A stretch of DNA of 64,000 nt from Kuschelorhynchus macadamiae. Its lineage: Eukaryota; Arthropoda; Insecta; Coleoptera; Curculionidae. Where the stretch lies: assembly GCA_030620095.1 (NCBI GenBank), contig JAUTXW010000584.1, forward strand, positions 1,010,501-1,074,500, written 5' to 3'. Under the pieces are notes generated by a model. It did not search any database and was not told where the DNA came from. It saw only the letters and a list, made by a program, of their open reading frames with translations. Of this stretch, positions 46,326-58,828 are shown piece after piece. Position 1 is the first letter of the stretch. The number at the start of each line of letters is the position of its first letter. The position numbers and the translations under genes were made by a program.

Positions 46326-47567
46326 TATAATAAAAACCTCTACATAGAAACTTCAAACACGTCCCGAAAAAATTATGCAAGGCGTACAAGAAAGCTGAAG
46401 GTTTATGCAGTTATTAATTTCTAAAAAATAGGATAAATTAAACTTTTTGGCTTTGTAAGATGCTCTTTTACATACCTGCACATTTCTGTATCTTTAAAGC
46501 TGTTATTAGTTATCTGATTCTCTACAGCCGTGTGGTAATTTGCACTTTACCGCGCTAATTATAATTCAACAAGTTGCACATTATGACACTTGTGCGCGAA
46601 TGCATACTTTACTGTATTATTGCAGTAATATGCTAATTTAGACACTTCGCAATGACCCTGTCAATATTCAATTTTACATAGCTTTTCTCGGTTACTTTCA
46701 ACTTATAAATGTAATTTTTATAAGGAGCTCGATCCGTCAATGTCTGCACAATAATGTAACTACCTTCTTTAAATTTCATCACTGCCTCTAAAGAAAATGG
46801 AGATGTTGATGTTGATTTTGACAGAAATGAATCCCTTCAGGTGCTTTATGCACACAGATAAGAAAATCGGAAATCCTTTAGGAAAAGTATTAAAGTCTAA
46901 GTTTTGCATATCTGTTTCGTTCTTGCATTATCCGGTTGGATTTGCTAGATGGTTTTGTGAAATTTTATAATGATAAACGACCCACTACGAATCGGGAATT
47001 CTATTACTTATACCTTACTGTAGCTAAAGAATCGATTTTAACTAATGACAGTTTTATAGGTACCTACCTTAAGAAAAATTTCTCCTTATATTTCACATAC
47101 AAATCTAAAAATTTCGGGTTTTCGTGTTAAGGTATTAACTACAATAATACTTTGTTTTTAATTTATATTTTTACTTCCCCATATAAAAGCACACACATTC
47201 TACGGCTGAAAAATATTTTATTTGTGTAAATTCAGCTCATATGTTCGGTTTCCGAAAAACATTGTGCAGTGCCATAACATCTCCTTTGACGGTGAACCTT
47301 TTGATGCTTCTGTTAGCGCTCCACCCAACGAATCGGAAATCATGCGGTTCCTGGTCGTATTCGACTAACATTGTTAGTCACTGTGTCGGGGATGAAATAG
47401 TTTTTCTGATTTTTTTTTCTTAAACTAGTCTCCACATATAATGAGTTATCCTATTGTTTAACAGTAGTAGTAATATATTTTAACATTTTCCCATCATCGC
47501 TTTTGGTATTTTTGCTAAATAAAAAGTGGTCCTGCTGTACAGGGTATTTTTTTTATTTGACATAGAC
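46326..47567. other. Stretch without a recognisable gene
   Basis: No coding motif recognised; frames at 46936-47130 and 47241-47423 show no known feature. Confidence 0.45.
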
Positions 47568-47715
47568 AAAATCCAACTGAAGACTCAGAGGTTTTACGAA
47601 CAAGAATAATTGAGGCTATTCCGGACACCAATGACAATCATTTTCATTTTATTATTAACACTATAAATAAAATGATTGCTTACAGTGTATTGAAATGAAC
47701 GGTGGGCACATTCAG
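47568..47715 (+). pseudogene. Mariner-like transposase C-terminal scrap
   Basis: It reads NPTEDSEVLRTRIIEAIPDT, NDNHFHFIINTINKMIAYSV and then, after a stop, NGGHIQQL. This fits the extreme C-terminus (E.LR.RI..A...I......V......R...CI..NGGHFEHLL) of DUF4817-type transposases. Confidence 0.5.
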
Positions 47716-48313
47716 CAGTTGTAAATAGTTGTAGTAGATTGTACCATTTTATATATTTTTATAAAAAAACAGTGTTTTTTAATATAAAAATATAAAAACA
47801 CAAAGGTCAATATTTTTTATACGTTAAAGTTAGGTATAGGATATGCTACATAAAAAATGTTTAGAATATTCAGAAAAACGCAAACATCAGATAAAAAATA
47901 GAGTACCCATTCGAAATAAGAAAATAGGACCACGCCCAGACTTTTTGAACCATCCTATATATGTGACAAAAAGTTTTTCTAAAAAATTATTTTGAACTAT
48001 TAAACTTTTGTTTTGGACACTTTTTTCCAAAACGTCAAATAAAAAAGATAAGGGGTGCATGTGCATGTAATAAAGTTGCCACTTCTTGATGTTCGATACT
48101 TGGGGTGCTTTTTGGTTACGTTTCTTTGAGAAGCAGGTACCAACAAAATGAACGAAAAAAACTATATTATTTCGACAAAAGCGTGTTTTCTAGTTTTTTT
48201 TTAAATTGCAATTTATTTTTCAAATTACTATTGCAATATTTTTAAATTTTGTTTGTAACTATCAATAATGAATTTAATTTATATTTTCCATCCCCTTTGT
48301 TCCAAAAAGTTAA

Positions 48314-48316
<3 letters not shown>
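47716..48316. other. Stretch without a recognisable gene
   Basis: No gene seen. Confidence 0.4.

Positions 48317-48383
<67 letters not shown>
48317..48383. repeat. (TA)n microsatellite, left border of PLE2
   Basis: About 67 bp of TA adjoining the left inverted arm of PLE2. Confidence 0.95.
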
Positions 48384-48387
<4 letters not shown>

Positions 48388-48391
48388 CGTG

Positions 48392-48885
48392 GGTACTTTA
48401 TATTCTTGGGTAAAGGTTATTTATATAAACACAATTTTTTCATATCAATTCAACGTTTCACTTATTGTGTTGAACTTTTTCGAGATTATTGCGTTTCCTT
48501 TTTATCTAAAAATGTTTGTTTTTTTTTCACTAAAATTATAGCACGTTACATACATATAAACGTAAACATTAAGCATCAAATACTTAAAAGGTCCTAGTTC
48601 TATTTTTTTTTCGTTTAAAATATCTTATATACTATTGGTGACAAATAGCATAAAATAGTAGATGTGATTTGGTAAAATAAAATATCTGGATTTGACTAGA
48701 AAACATATTTGGGTACAACGATTTAAATAAAATTTTATCTATAATACACCTTAGTTTTTAATTTATTTACGGGTACGTACCTTATAGAAACGATCTTCAT
48801 TGTGGATAGTTTATGTAGTGAATGATATTAGATTGATTGGTTTTAAATACTGTACAATTTTTTGTTTATAAAAACTGCAGCATTT
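48392..48885. repeat. PLE2 left inverted arm
   Basis: Mirrors 50694-51213. Small differences such as the GTAGTAGTAG run at 50941-50956 are only in the right arm. Confidence 0.85.
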
Positions 48886-49009
48886 ATCTTTTGTTTGGTG
48901 TCTGCGAAAATAAATATTGTTATTTCTATTGTATATACGGGGATTTTAAAAATATATACAGGGGAGTGGAAGAGTTGAGAATTTGAGTTTCGATTTTTTT
49001 ATTATTTAT

Positions 49010-49309
49010 TTAAATTAAGTTAAAATAAATTTGGCTCAGACCACATATATCTTTTTTGTCATTAACTGCTGAAACCTCTTTTTTTATTTCTATCATTTCT
49101 TTGAATTTTAATCTATGATAATATTTGTCTTGGGCTAAAATCTTGGTTTCCTTAAAATTAAATTCGTGTTTTGTTATATGTTCATGTTTATGTAAGGCTG
49201 TAGAAGCATTTTTAGTGTATTTATGGCCTTTAATTCTGTTTTCCAAATATTGTGTTGTCAATCCGATATATTTTTTAGGACTATTTAAGCATGGAATTGA
49301 ATATACCAA
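49010..49309 (-). pseudogene. PLE2 GIY-YIG endonuclease domain
   Basis: The frame starts VYSIPCLNSPKKYIGLTTQY and continues LENRIKGHKY: the VYxIPC...YIGxT core and Arg. The usual second Cys pair of PLE nucleases is reduced (one Cys in IPC). Separated from the RT thumb by ~130 bases with shifts. Confidence 0.75.
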
Positions 49310-49436
49310 GTTTGATTTCTTGTTTTTTGGTACTTTGCTTTTTAATGGAGTGTAAAAATAATTTAATAAATTTTGAGCTTTGTCACAAACAATAATATTG
49401 TGCTTTTAGAGAATTGACTTTAGTTTTTCTGATAGG

Positions 49437-50740
49437 TTATTTGTATACGGTAGGGCTAAGTATTTTGTAGTTTTTTTTTTTTTTGGTTTTTATTATAATT
49501 AAGATAAGTTTAAACATTCTTAGAATATTTTTTTCTGGATAGTGATTTTCTATTAATATTTCTTTTACTTTTTTTAGAGTTTCTGATCGGTATTCAGGAA
49601 AGGTTAGAGCGATTGCGCGGTCGGTTAATCCTATTATTACGCTGTTTTTTTGGTGGTTAAAATGGTTTGAATTAAAATTTAGATATCTGCCCGACCAGGT
49701 TTTTTTCGTGTACCATTTTGTTTTTAAGTTGTTTTCAGTTAAGTTTCTAATTAGTGTTAAATTTAAGAAGTTTATGTCAATATTTTCTTCTGTTTCCATT
49801 GTGAATTGTAATTTAGGGTGAAAATTGTTAAAAGCATTAAGCAGTTGGTTTACGAATGGCGGTTAAACAATCATCAACAAATCTTTTGAAAAAAATCACC
49901 AAAATCCAATTTCTCCAAAACACTTTCTTCCAGATACTCCATTACAAGTTGTGCTATTGTAGAATTGTTGTTTAATGTTATATTTACAGCCTCTATAAAA
50001 TCATTTAAATCAAGTGTTGTGTGTTTTTTTATTGTATCCCATTTTTTTGTAATTATTTTAGGAACTAATTCATTTGGAATTTTGGTGTATAAGGAAACTA
50101 CATCAAGCGACACAAGTCTGTAATTTTCTGGAATGTTAACATTGCTAAAAAATTGTTTAAAAGTAAACGAATCTTTTATGAAATAGTTGTTTTTTCCAGT
50201 AATATTTGATAGGCATTCTGATAGATAGTTTGATAGTTTGTAAAATGGAGATTGTACGCAAAAAACAACTGGTCTTAAAGGAATGCCTGCTTTATGAAGT
50301 TTAGGTAAAACATATATTTTGAGAGCAATAGCATTATGTATCATTAAGATTTTGGCTGTGTTTTCTGTAATCAGTTTTTTTGTTAAACATTTTTTTATTA
50401 ATGCATTATTTTTCTTTTGAAATACCTTAGTAACATCGCTTTTTATTTTTTTATAAGTTGTATCGCTGAGTAGTTCATTCATTTTCCTAGTGTAATCACT
50501 TGAATTCATTACAACGGTTTTTTTTTCATTTATCTGGTTTAAGGATCTTGATTTGAGGGTTATCTTTAACAAAATGACTTGAAATTTAGTCAGTTTAACA
50601 TGTTTATGATTCATTCTTATTTTATGGTTTGTATCTACATTTACTATGTCTGCACGAATTGAATCTTTAATTTCACTTGGTTTATCCTCAATAATGCTGC
50701 AGTTTTTATAAACAAAAAATTGTACAGTATTTAAAACCAA
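49437..50740 (-). pseudogene. PLE2 reverse transcriptase, with deletion and frameshift
   Basis: 50740-49874: YVLPKLHKAGIPLRPVVFCV, FYKLSNYLSECLSNITGKN, RLVSLDVVSLYTKIPNEL, then NNSTIAQLVMEYLEES. The GMGSPLSP-type box that should stand just before IAQLVMEYLEE is missing, an internal deletion of about 20 residues. The catalytic FFKRFVDDCL is intact at about 49850-49885 but in another frame. 49799-49437 holds the thumb (KWYTKKTWSGRYLNFNSNH). The first ~16 residues of the long frame lie in the inverted arm. Confidence 0.8.
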
Positions 50741-51213
50741 TCAATCTAATCTCATTCACTACATGAACTATCCACAATGAAGATCGTTTCTATAAGGTAC
50801 GTACCCGTAAATAAATTAAAAACTAAGTTGTATTATAGATAAAATTTTATTTAAATCGTTGTACCCAAATATGTTTTCTAGTCAAATCCAGATATTTTAT
50901 TTTACCAAATCACAAGTACTATTTTATGCTATTTGTCACCGTAGTAGTAGTAGTAGTATTAGTATATAAGATATTTTAAGGGAAAAAAAATAGGACTAGG
51001 ACCTTTTATGTTTTTTGATGTTTAATGTTTGCGTTTATATGTATGTAATGTGCTATAATTTTATTCAAAAAAAACAAACATTTTTAGATAAAAAGGAAAC
51101 GCAACAACAACAATAAATCTTGAAAAAGCTCAACACAATGAGTGAAACGCTGAATTGATATGAAAAATTTGTGTTTGTATAAATAACCTTTACCCAAGAA
51201 TGTAAAGTATAAA
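50694..51213. repeat. PLE2 right inverted arm
   Basis: Partner of 48392-48885. Its inner end overlaps the start of the RT frame. Confidence 0.85.
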
Positions 51214-51234
51214 TATATGTTTAAAGAAAATTCT

Positions 51235-51420
<186 letters not shown>

Positions 51421-52368
51421 TTTTATGGCCGGTTTCCTGATGATGTAGGACTAAAGCTGAGGTTGTTTGTTTATTTCTGATGCTGAGTTTATGCTCTTCC
51501 ATTCTTGCTGATATTCGCCTGTTAGTTTGCCCCACATACAACTTTCCACAGTCCTGGCACGGAATACTGTATGCTCCGTGGTTTTCCAGTTTCATTTTAT
51601 CTTTTGAGTTTCCAAGTAGTTTACCTATAGTTGTTTGTGGCTTGTGTATTGTTTGTATGTTGTGTTTCCTAAGAATTCTTCCGATTCTGTCTGTTGTGCC
51701 TTTTACATATGGTAAAACTACTCGTTGCTTTCCCGTTTCATAATTTTTGTTGTTCGTTGTTCGGGAAACTTGTGCATTAATAGCTTTCTCTATGGTGTGA
51801 TTTGTGTAGCCATTTTTCTTTAAAGCACTAGATATTACCTTAAGTTCGTTTTGTCTCGTCTGTGTTTCAGTTAATCGCACGGATCTGGATATTAGAGTAT
51901 TTGCCACAGCTTGAATTTGTGCTGGGTGATGATGTGATTTTGCATTTAAATATCTGTCTGTATGTGTTGGTTTTCTATGCACGGTGTATTCGAAATGTCC
52001 GTTATGCAGTTTTGTGACCAAAACATCTAAAAATGGTAGTTTGTTGTTTTCCTCTAACTCTAGAGTAAATTATATTCTGGGGTGGATTGAATTTACGTGA
52101 GTCAGAAATTTTGTTGCCATATAATAAATATGTCATCCACATAACGAATCCATAATTTGGGCTTTAAACTTGCTTTCTCAAGAGCTTCTTTCTCGAAGTA
52201 TATCATAAATAAATTCGCGACTACTGGTGATAGCGAGGACCCCATTGGAGCACCATCCATTTGTTTATACATTTGCCCGTTGAATGAAAAATAAGTATTT
52301 TTGAGGCAATGCTCCGAGAGTTGTATTATATGTGCCTGGAAATCCTCGTTCATAGCAATCTTGTCCAA
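51421..52368 (-). pseudogene. PLE3 RT palm/thumb and GIY-YIG domain, fused to (TA)n
   Basis: 52368-52102: MYKQMDGAPMGSSLSPVVAN and LWIRYVDDIFIIW (catalytic YVDD intact). 52021-51421: VHRKPTHTDRYLNAKSHHHP, VLPYVKGTTDRIGRILRKHN, then GAYSIPCQDCGKLYVGQTNR, RRISARMEEHKLSIRNK, HHQETGHKIYI. The last motif runs straight into (TA)n, so the frame continues as Ile-Tyr repeats; the true C-terminus is lost. A frameshift separates the two blocks. PLE3 is clearly related to PLE1, less to PLE2. Confidence 0.85.
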
Positions 52369-52369
52369 T

Positions 52370-53254
52370 GCTTTGTCGATGGGAATAATGGGATATAACG
52401 ATTTGACATCTAGGCTTGCTATGATATCGTTTTTTTAAGGACGATATCTCGTATAATTCGAGTGAAATGCTCCGAGTTTTTTACAAAAGAATCAGCTTTT
52501 TCTACAGCTGGTTGCATAATTTCAGAAAGGTATTTCTCCAGTTTTTGTAGCGGCAAATTAACAGCACAATAAGTCTGATGGGCGCCCCTGGTTTGTGTAT
52601 TTTTGGTAAACCATAGAGTTTAGGACATCTGCTCGACTTTTCCCGTGGTATGATTTTTTGTTGAATTTCGGGGTTTATTGGTGAACTTTTTATTTTATTT
52701 TTAGTTGTTTTTTCTAGGTACGTTGTCGGGTCCCTTGGAACAGGCCTATAACCATTGTCTTGTAGGATATCCTGCATTTTTTGTACGTAATCTTGAATAT
52801 TCATAACCACAGTTGCGTTTCCTTTATCTGCTGAAAGGATTGTGATGTCTTTATTTTTTTGAAGGTTTATTAGGGCCCTTTGTTCAGTGGCATTCAGGTT
52901 TTGTTTTGGTGTTTTGCTTGATCTTAAAATTCTTGCCACCTCTTGTCGAATCTCCTCTGCTTATGTTTCTTCAGAGGAGTCAAGGACAGCTTCCACTCCA
53001 GCTATTATTTCTTCTTTAGGGATTCCTTAGGAGATATCGCAAAATTAAAACCCTTACTCAGTACGGATTTTTTCATTTTCTGAGAGACTGTAGGATGATA
53101 TATTATGTACTAATTTCTCGACATCTACTGATGAACCTTGTGGCTGACTCGACTTTCTAAGAAGATTGTCATACTTTTTCGAAAGTTTATCTGTCTCAAT
53201 ATTCTTATTTGATTCTGTTCGCCAAAAAGCCAAAGTTTCTATGCGATTCCACAA
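52370..53254 (-). pseudogene. PLE3 N-terminal region and RT fingers
   Basis: 53254-53054 is a weakly conserved N-terminal frame. 52939-52502 has NKDITILSADKGNATVVMNI, then RCPKLYGLPKIHKPGAPIRL. 52500-52370 continues in shifted frames with IIASLDVKSLYPIIPIDKAL, the first catalytic Asp block. Stops occur near 53040 and 52960. Confidence 0.8.
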
Positions 53255-53466
53255 TAAAGGGTGAATGATGTTACTTAGTGTAACTTTAAAAGTTCTTTCA
53301 CTGTCTCGGCTAATTGTTTTCTAGTTTGATGGATTTGTTCTTTTAATAACGCGTTACTAGCATTTTAAAATATGGTATTAGTTTTCCTAGTTTCAGTATG
53401 ATAAGACAACCGTGTAAAAGTAGGAAGTAAATCGCTGTCACAACACTTAATTTGAAAGGATAGGAT

Positions 53467-53993
53467 TTGAATAAAAGGGGGAGAGAGAGAGAGAGAATTT
53501 AGTATAAAGGCGCGTCGACATCTAAGGTCATTTGGCGCCTAATCCTAGTGATACACTTTTTTGTTCAGACGTAACATATAGGGGGAATGGAAGGGTGCGC
53601 GGAAAGGGGACCAGAATCACCCTTCAAGGATGGGGGAAGGAATTTACGTCTGGGAAATGTCAGCCAGACGGGCCCTACAGTTTATCGAGGAGTCCGAACC
53701 TCGGCCATCCCCTCCACCTGAGAGGGTATGTGAAGGCGGGGAGTGTGAATTTACCCCCAAACTACCACGGGAACATCCGGTTCCCCCCGGCCTGGTTACC
53801 GGCGTGAATGGCAGCGTGGAAAGTGAAATTCATTTTACACTCTTCCCTGTTGGATTTTTAACCACTAATATTAGCTGCAGACTTGAAAAGTCGTGCACCC
53901 ACCTAGGATTCGAACCCAGGACCTGCGACACCAACTCCGGTGTAAACCTAAAGCTTTACACTCTCGGCCACCGGCTCGCCTTGAATAAAAGGG
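53467..53993 (-). mobile_element. tRNA-derived SINE with 13-bp target duplication
   Basis: TTGAATAAAAGGG occurs at 53467-53479 and 53981-53993, bounding 501 bases of GC-rich sequence unlike its surroundings. On the minus strand it starts GGCGAGCCGGTGGCCGAGAG, with A box TGGCCGAGAGTG (53970-53959) and B box GGGTTCGAATCC (53917-53906), the internal Pol III promoter of a tRNA, most like the head of a tRNA-Ser. A ~400-base body and a (CT)n tail (53498-53480) follow. The tRNA part has no proper acceptor stem, so it is not a tRNA gene. Confidence 0.85.
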
Positions 53994-54260
53994 ACGAATC
54001 ATTAAAACTACCAACAGTATGGAAGACAATAATCGACAAATCTAAAATCGCAAAAACTCAAGCACAATTAGCGCAACAACAACAGCACCATCCGGAAAAC
54101 ATAAATAACGACCAACGCCTGCGCAGATATAACCTTCGGCCCCGAGTGGGGGTATAAAAGGAAGCGTCGCAGTCACCAACACTTAAGTCTCTATTCGAAC
54201 GCGAGAAAGAAAGCTTCGAAAATGCCAAATGTGATTTTGGCGAAACGTCAGCAAAACTGT
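53994..54260 (+). repeat. Inverted Penelope-like 3' end: ORF tail, TATA-like box, hammerhead-like core
   Basis: The + frame ends RLRRYNLRPRVGV at 54157, a C-terminus like those of Penelope ORFs. GGGTATAAAAGGAAGCG (54149-54165) is a TATA-like promoter site. Then a stem TGCCAAA...TTTTGGC (54223-54241), GAAAC and GTC (54242-54249). The orientation is opposite to PLE3, as with the inverted end of PLE1. Confidence 0.55.
54216..54249 (+). ncRNA. Degenerate hammerhead-like core at the PLE3 end
   Basis: TCGAAAA (54216-54222) stands where CTGAAGA is in PLE1 (5098-5104), followed by the same layout: stem II TGCC...GGC, GAAAC, GTC. GCT before the core pairs with AGC after GTC. The first box has three changes, so catalysis is unlikely. 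Confidence 0.4.
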
Positions 54261-54349
54261 TCTTTTCAGAATGACAGTAGTGAACGGATGTACACCCGGA
54301 ATGAAAACACATTGTATTTTTCCATCCGTGAAGTATATATAAAAATCAA

Positions 54350-55205
<856 letters not shown>

Positions 55206-55556
55206 ATGATAACCAATCAGAGTAGAAACGACTTTCTGTGCGCCGCCAGAAAGCGTAGAAATCCTGGTTTGAATGCTAAAGATCTAGGTTTCACTAAGGA
55301 CACAAAAATTTTTGTAAATGAACATTTGTCACCTTTCTATAAACTATTACACAAGAAATCCAGGGAGTTTTGCCATAAATCAAATTACCAATTCTGCTGG
55401 ATTAAAAATATGAAATATTCGTCAAAAAAAAAGAAACCTCCCGTGCAGTGTAGATTGAAAACGAGAGTATACTCGCCAGACTTCATTCCTAGTTTTTTCT
55501 CACAATTATTTGCAATTAATGCGGTGATATGGACTAGATATGGCTTTAATAGATAA
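55206..55556 (+). pseudogene. LINE ORF1, C-terminal part
   Basis: It reads SRNDFLCAARKRRNPGLNAK, IFVNEHLSPFYKLLHKKSRE and YQFCWIKNMKYSSKKKK. This is the C-terminal FP25K-like domain (KIFVNEHLTP...L...AR.....YKFVW.KN.KI..RK) found at the end of ORF1 in Jockey/CR1-group LINEs. The zinc-knuckle part upstream is missing, so the start ATG is accidental. Confidence 0.7.
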
Positions 55557-58242
55557 CTTCCATGTTTACCTTCAGAATACAAGAGGTCTCAGGACTAAAT
55601 GTGTAGATTTTTTTCAGTCTGTGAGCTCAGTTGACTGCGACTGTATCTGTATTACCGAAACTTGTTTGAAGAGTTACATTTCTTCATCGAAATTATTTCC
55701 CCCACAATATAACGTCTTTCGACTTGACAGGGACTATGTGATAAGTGGTAAAAGTGATGGCGGCGCGGTGGTGTGTTGACTGCGATCCACATAAACTTTT
55801 CGGCTGAGCCTATTTCGAAGTGGTGCAATGTGAACTGCATAGTTGAGGATTGATGGGTATCTGTCGCGCTAAGGGGAGGTAAAAAATTATATATCTGTAC
55901 CGTTTACATTCCTCCTCATGCCACTCTGAATAACTATATAGCTTTCTTATCTAAACTGGAGGATATATTGTCTAAAAATCTAGATAACCATTTTCTTGTG
56001 ATAGGTGATCTTAATTTACCAAATATAAACTGGTTAAAATACAGTGACAATAATGATTGGCGTCCTCGTGACGCGACAGATGCTTGTAGTCAATACTTCT
56101 GTGATATATTTTTCCTAAATAATCTAAAACAATACAACCATGTTTTAAATCACAATAATAAAGTTTTGGACCTTGTTATATCAAACTCTTTGTTTATGAA
56201 TGTTGAGAAGTGCTGTACTCCTCTGGTAGTTGAGGATGGTCACCATCCGTCTTTGGATATTATAATTAAGTTAGACCGTGTTAAGAATTTGCACTGTAAT
56301 TCGTATACCAAAATCAGGTTTTGTGATGCAGATTTTTCTAGCTTAAATAACAAAATCCACCAATACAATTGGGTTGATATTTTCAAATCTAAAGATCCTA
56401 ATGATGATTTAACCACTTTCTACAATACTTTAAACAACCTAATAGATAAGTATATACCAAAGGTTAAAATCTCAAAATCCAAACACCCACTCTGGTTTTC
56501 CAGACCCACAATAGCTCTTATTAAATTAAAAAATACTGCTCATAGAAAATGGAAGGTTTATGGTGTACGCAATAATTATAGTTATTTTTCGGATTTAAGA
56601 AAAAGAGTAAAGACTAGTATAAAAAATGACTATAAAAATTACATAACAATGACCGAGGATAATATTAATAAAAACACAAAATCCTTCTGGTCTTTCGTAA
56701 ATAACAGAAAAAATAATAAATCTCTACCCACTAAAATGTATCTAAATGACTTGAATGCAACTAATAATAAGGATATTTGTGAACTTTTTTCGAAATATTT
56801 TGGAGATATATTTGAGCCCGCTCATACACCTTCCCTTGTAAACTCTAAGGTTTCTCAGCATACTTTCACCTTAAATCATATAACGGAAGTTACGATTAAA
56901 GTCTGTCTAAAGAATCTTAATCCAAACAAAGGGCCAGGTCCTGATGGATTACCCACAGTTTTTTTGAAATCCTGCCCAAGTTTATCTCAGCCTCTTCACG
57001 TCATATTTAATAAATGTATCTCATATAGGGTATTCCACAAAAAATAGAAAATCGCCCAAGTTGTGCCTATCTTTAAATCTGGGGACAGAATGATCATCGC
57101 CAATTTCCGCCCCATATCACCACTGAATCATTTTTCAAAAGTTTTTGAGTCAGTAATTTTAAAATAACTTTTTTTTGAGGTTAAGTGTGTCTTGGACTGT
57201 AACCAGCATGGTTTCTATAAAAACGTTCTGTTCTAATAAACTTGGTACCATTCACTCAAAGTGTTTGCGAAAGTATGGAGAAGGGTTTGGATGCCTGCGC
57301 CGTATACACCGATTTCTCCAAGACATTTGACAAAGTTCATCACCCGACATTGATAAGAAAGCTTGGCAATTTCGGTGAGCACGGGGCACTTTTTCAGCTC
57401 CTTCAAAGTTATTTAGACGGTAGAAGCCAATTCGTAGCTCTTAACAATGCAAAATCTGAGTCCATATATGTAACATCGGGGGTGCCTCAAGGGTCACATT
57501 TGGGTCCCATTCTTTTTAGTATATTTTTGAACGATATTGGGGAATGTTTTACTAACTCTGGTTATTATCTATATGCGGACGGTCTTAAAATATTTACAAC
57601 TATTAAAAATCAAAATGACATTCTTCAACTGCAGAGGAATATAACTAATTTCTGGGATTTTTGTACTTTGAATAGGCTGCACGTCAATCTCGATAAATGT
57701 TATGCTATTTTGTTTTCTAAAAAAGTTGCTCAATTAGATTTCACGTTGGATATTTTTTTGAATAATGTCAAATTAAAATTTGTTGATACGGTGAAAGACT
57801 TGGGAGTAATTTTGGGCTCCAAATTGTTGTTTGAGCCTCGTATAGAAACTATTGTTCAACGGGCACAAAGAAATTTAGGTTTCATATTGAGGATGACTAA
57901 GGGTTTTAATTCGGTCTTTGATTAATTTGTATAATGCCATAGTCAGACCTATTTGGAGTACTCAGCTACAGTTTGGAATCCATTATACCACAAATATATA
58001 AATAGGATTGAATGTGTACAGAAAAAAATTTTTCAAGGCCCTTTTTTAACAGACAGAGACACTTTTCACCTTACGTAGATAATTTATTATTTTACAAGCT
58101 ACAAACCCTAGAATCTCGAAGGAAATATTTTGATGTTTTGTTTTTATATAAAGTCATTAAAAATCTTGTTGATTCTCAATATTGTATAAGCTATATTTTC
58201 TTTAACGCAAATTCATATGTACAGGGTGTCCCATTTTCGTAG
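55540..58242 (+). pseudogene. LINE ORF2: AP-like endonuclease and reverse transcriptase
   Basis: Endonuclease: VYLQNTRGLRTKCVDFFQSV, CDCICITETCLK (catalytic Glu in ITET), then after a stop at 55777 YICTVYIPPHATLN and NHFLVIGDLNLPNINW (GDxN). RT: LNPNKGPGPDGLPTVFLKSC, VVPIFKSGDRMIIANFRPIS, FSKTFDKVHHPTLI, YVTSGVPQGSHLGPILFSIF, and YYLYADGLKIF. The catalytic YADD is YADG, and KAFD is KTFD. Stops lie near 55848, 57045 and 57165, with a shift before 57242. The last block (58012-58219) reads NFSRPFFNRQRHFSPYVDNL and is in frame with the piece at 60563. Confidence 0.85.
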
Positions 58243-58726
58243 GTTTTACGGGGTTTCCAGCTTATGAGTAGAGATAGAGAGATGCGGTTTTCGCGACACC
58301 GTGCTACTTTTCGATGAAACTAAAGAGACCGCAAACAGATTTGCCCTAACCATTTTAGTTTCCGTGCTACAGGGTGATTTTGAAAATTTGTCATTTTCGG
58401 ACACCCCCTGTAACTCAGCTATCGTAAAATATATTTAAAATGTTTCAACTGGTATTTATAGATTTTTTCACGTAGAATTCAGTGGCATACTCAGATTTTT
58501 GCTGAGAGTCATAGTTTTTGACATATTGGCATAACCTACTATTTTTTAAATGGGAGACCCTATATATTATTTTTTCATCTTATTCTTCGTGTCGAGAGCT
58601 TTTCAAAAACATACCATAAGTCATATTTATTTTCATAAATAACATGAAAAAATGCATTTTTCTTTAAACGGATTTATGGCATAGCAGATCAATCGAAATA
58701 AGAGAAGGTGGCTGTGGTAGCCATGG
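58222..58726. repeat. Left 505-bp TIR
   Basis: Inverse of 60057-60560, ending at GGCTGTGG(TA)GCCATGG. It contains further TIR-like words inside (CTACAGGGTGATTTTG, ACACCCCCTGTAACT). Confidence 0.9.
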
Positions 58727-58828
58727 CAACGCCAACAAAAATATGATCAGGCAGCCATTACTGCTGTCATTTTTGGCATTATTGCGTTTAAATTTTTCTT
58801 GACGTCTATTATAATTATTGTTCTTAAT

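Larger units (their letters stand above)
51421..54349 (-). mobile_element. PLE3: Penelope-like element between (TA)n arrays, carrying a SINE
   Basis: The minus strand holds the N-terminal region (53254-52502), RT (52500-51960) and GIY-YIG (to about 51425). The 3' end stops directly in the (TA)n array at 51420, inside the endonuclease. Beyond the 5' region lie an inserted SINE (53480-53980) and a + strand segment (53994-54260) that looks like a PLE 3' end in inverted orientation, then (TA)n again. Overall the same plan as PLE2. Confidence 0.75.

Noticed and set aside
51433..51460. CTGATGA near 51436 as another hammerhead
   Set aside because: No GAAA box with a stem II follows within a suitable distance.
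53881..53985. tRNA gene on the minus strand
   Set aside because: A and B boxes are present but acceptor and anticodon stems do not form, and the unit is the head of a SINE with target duplications.
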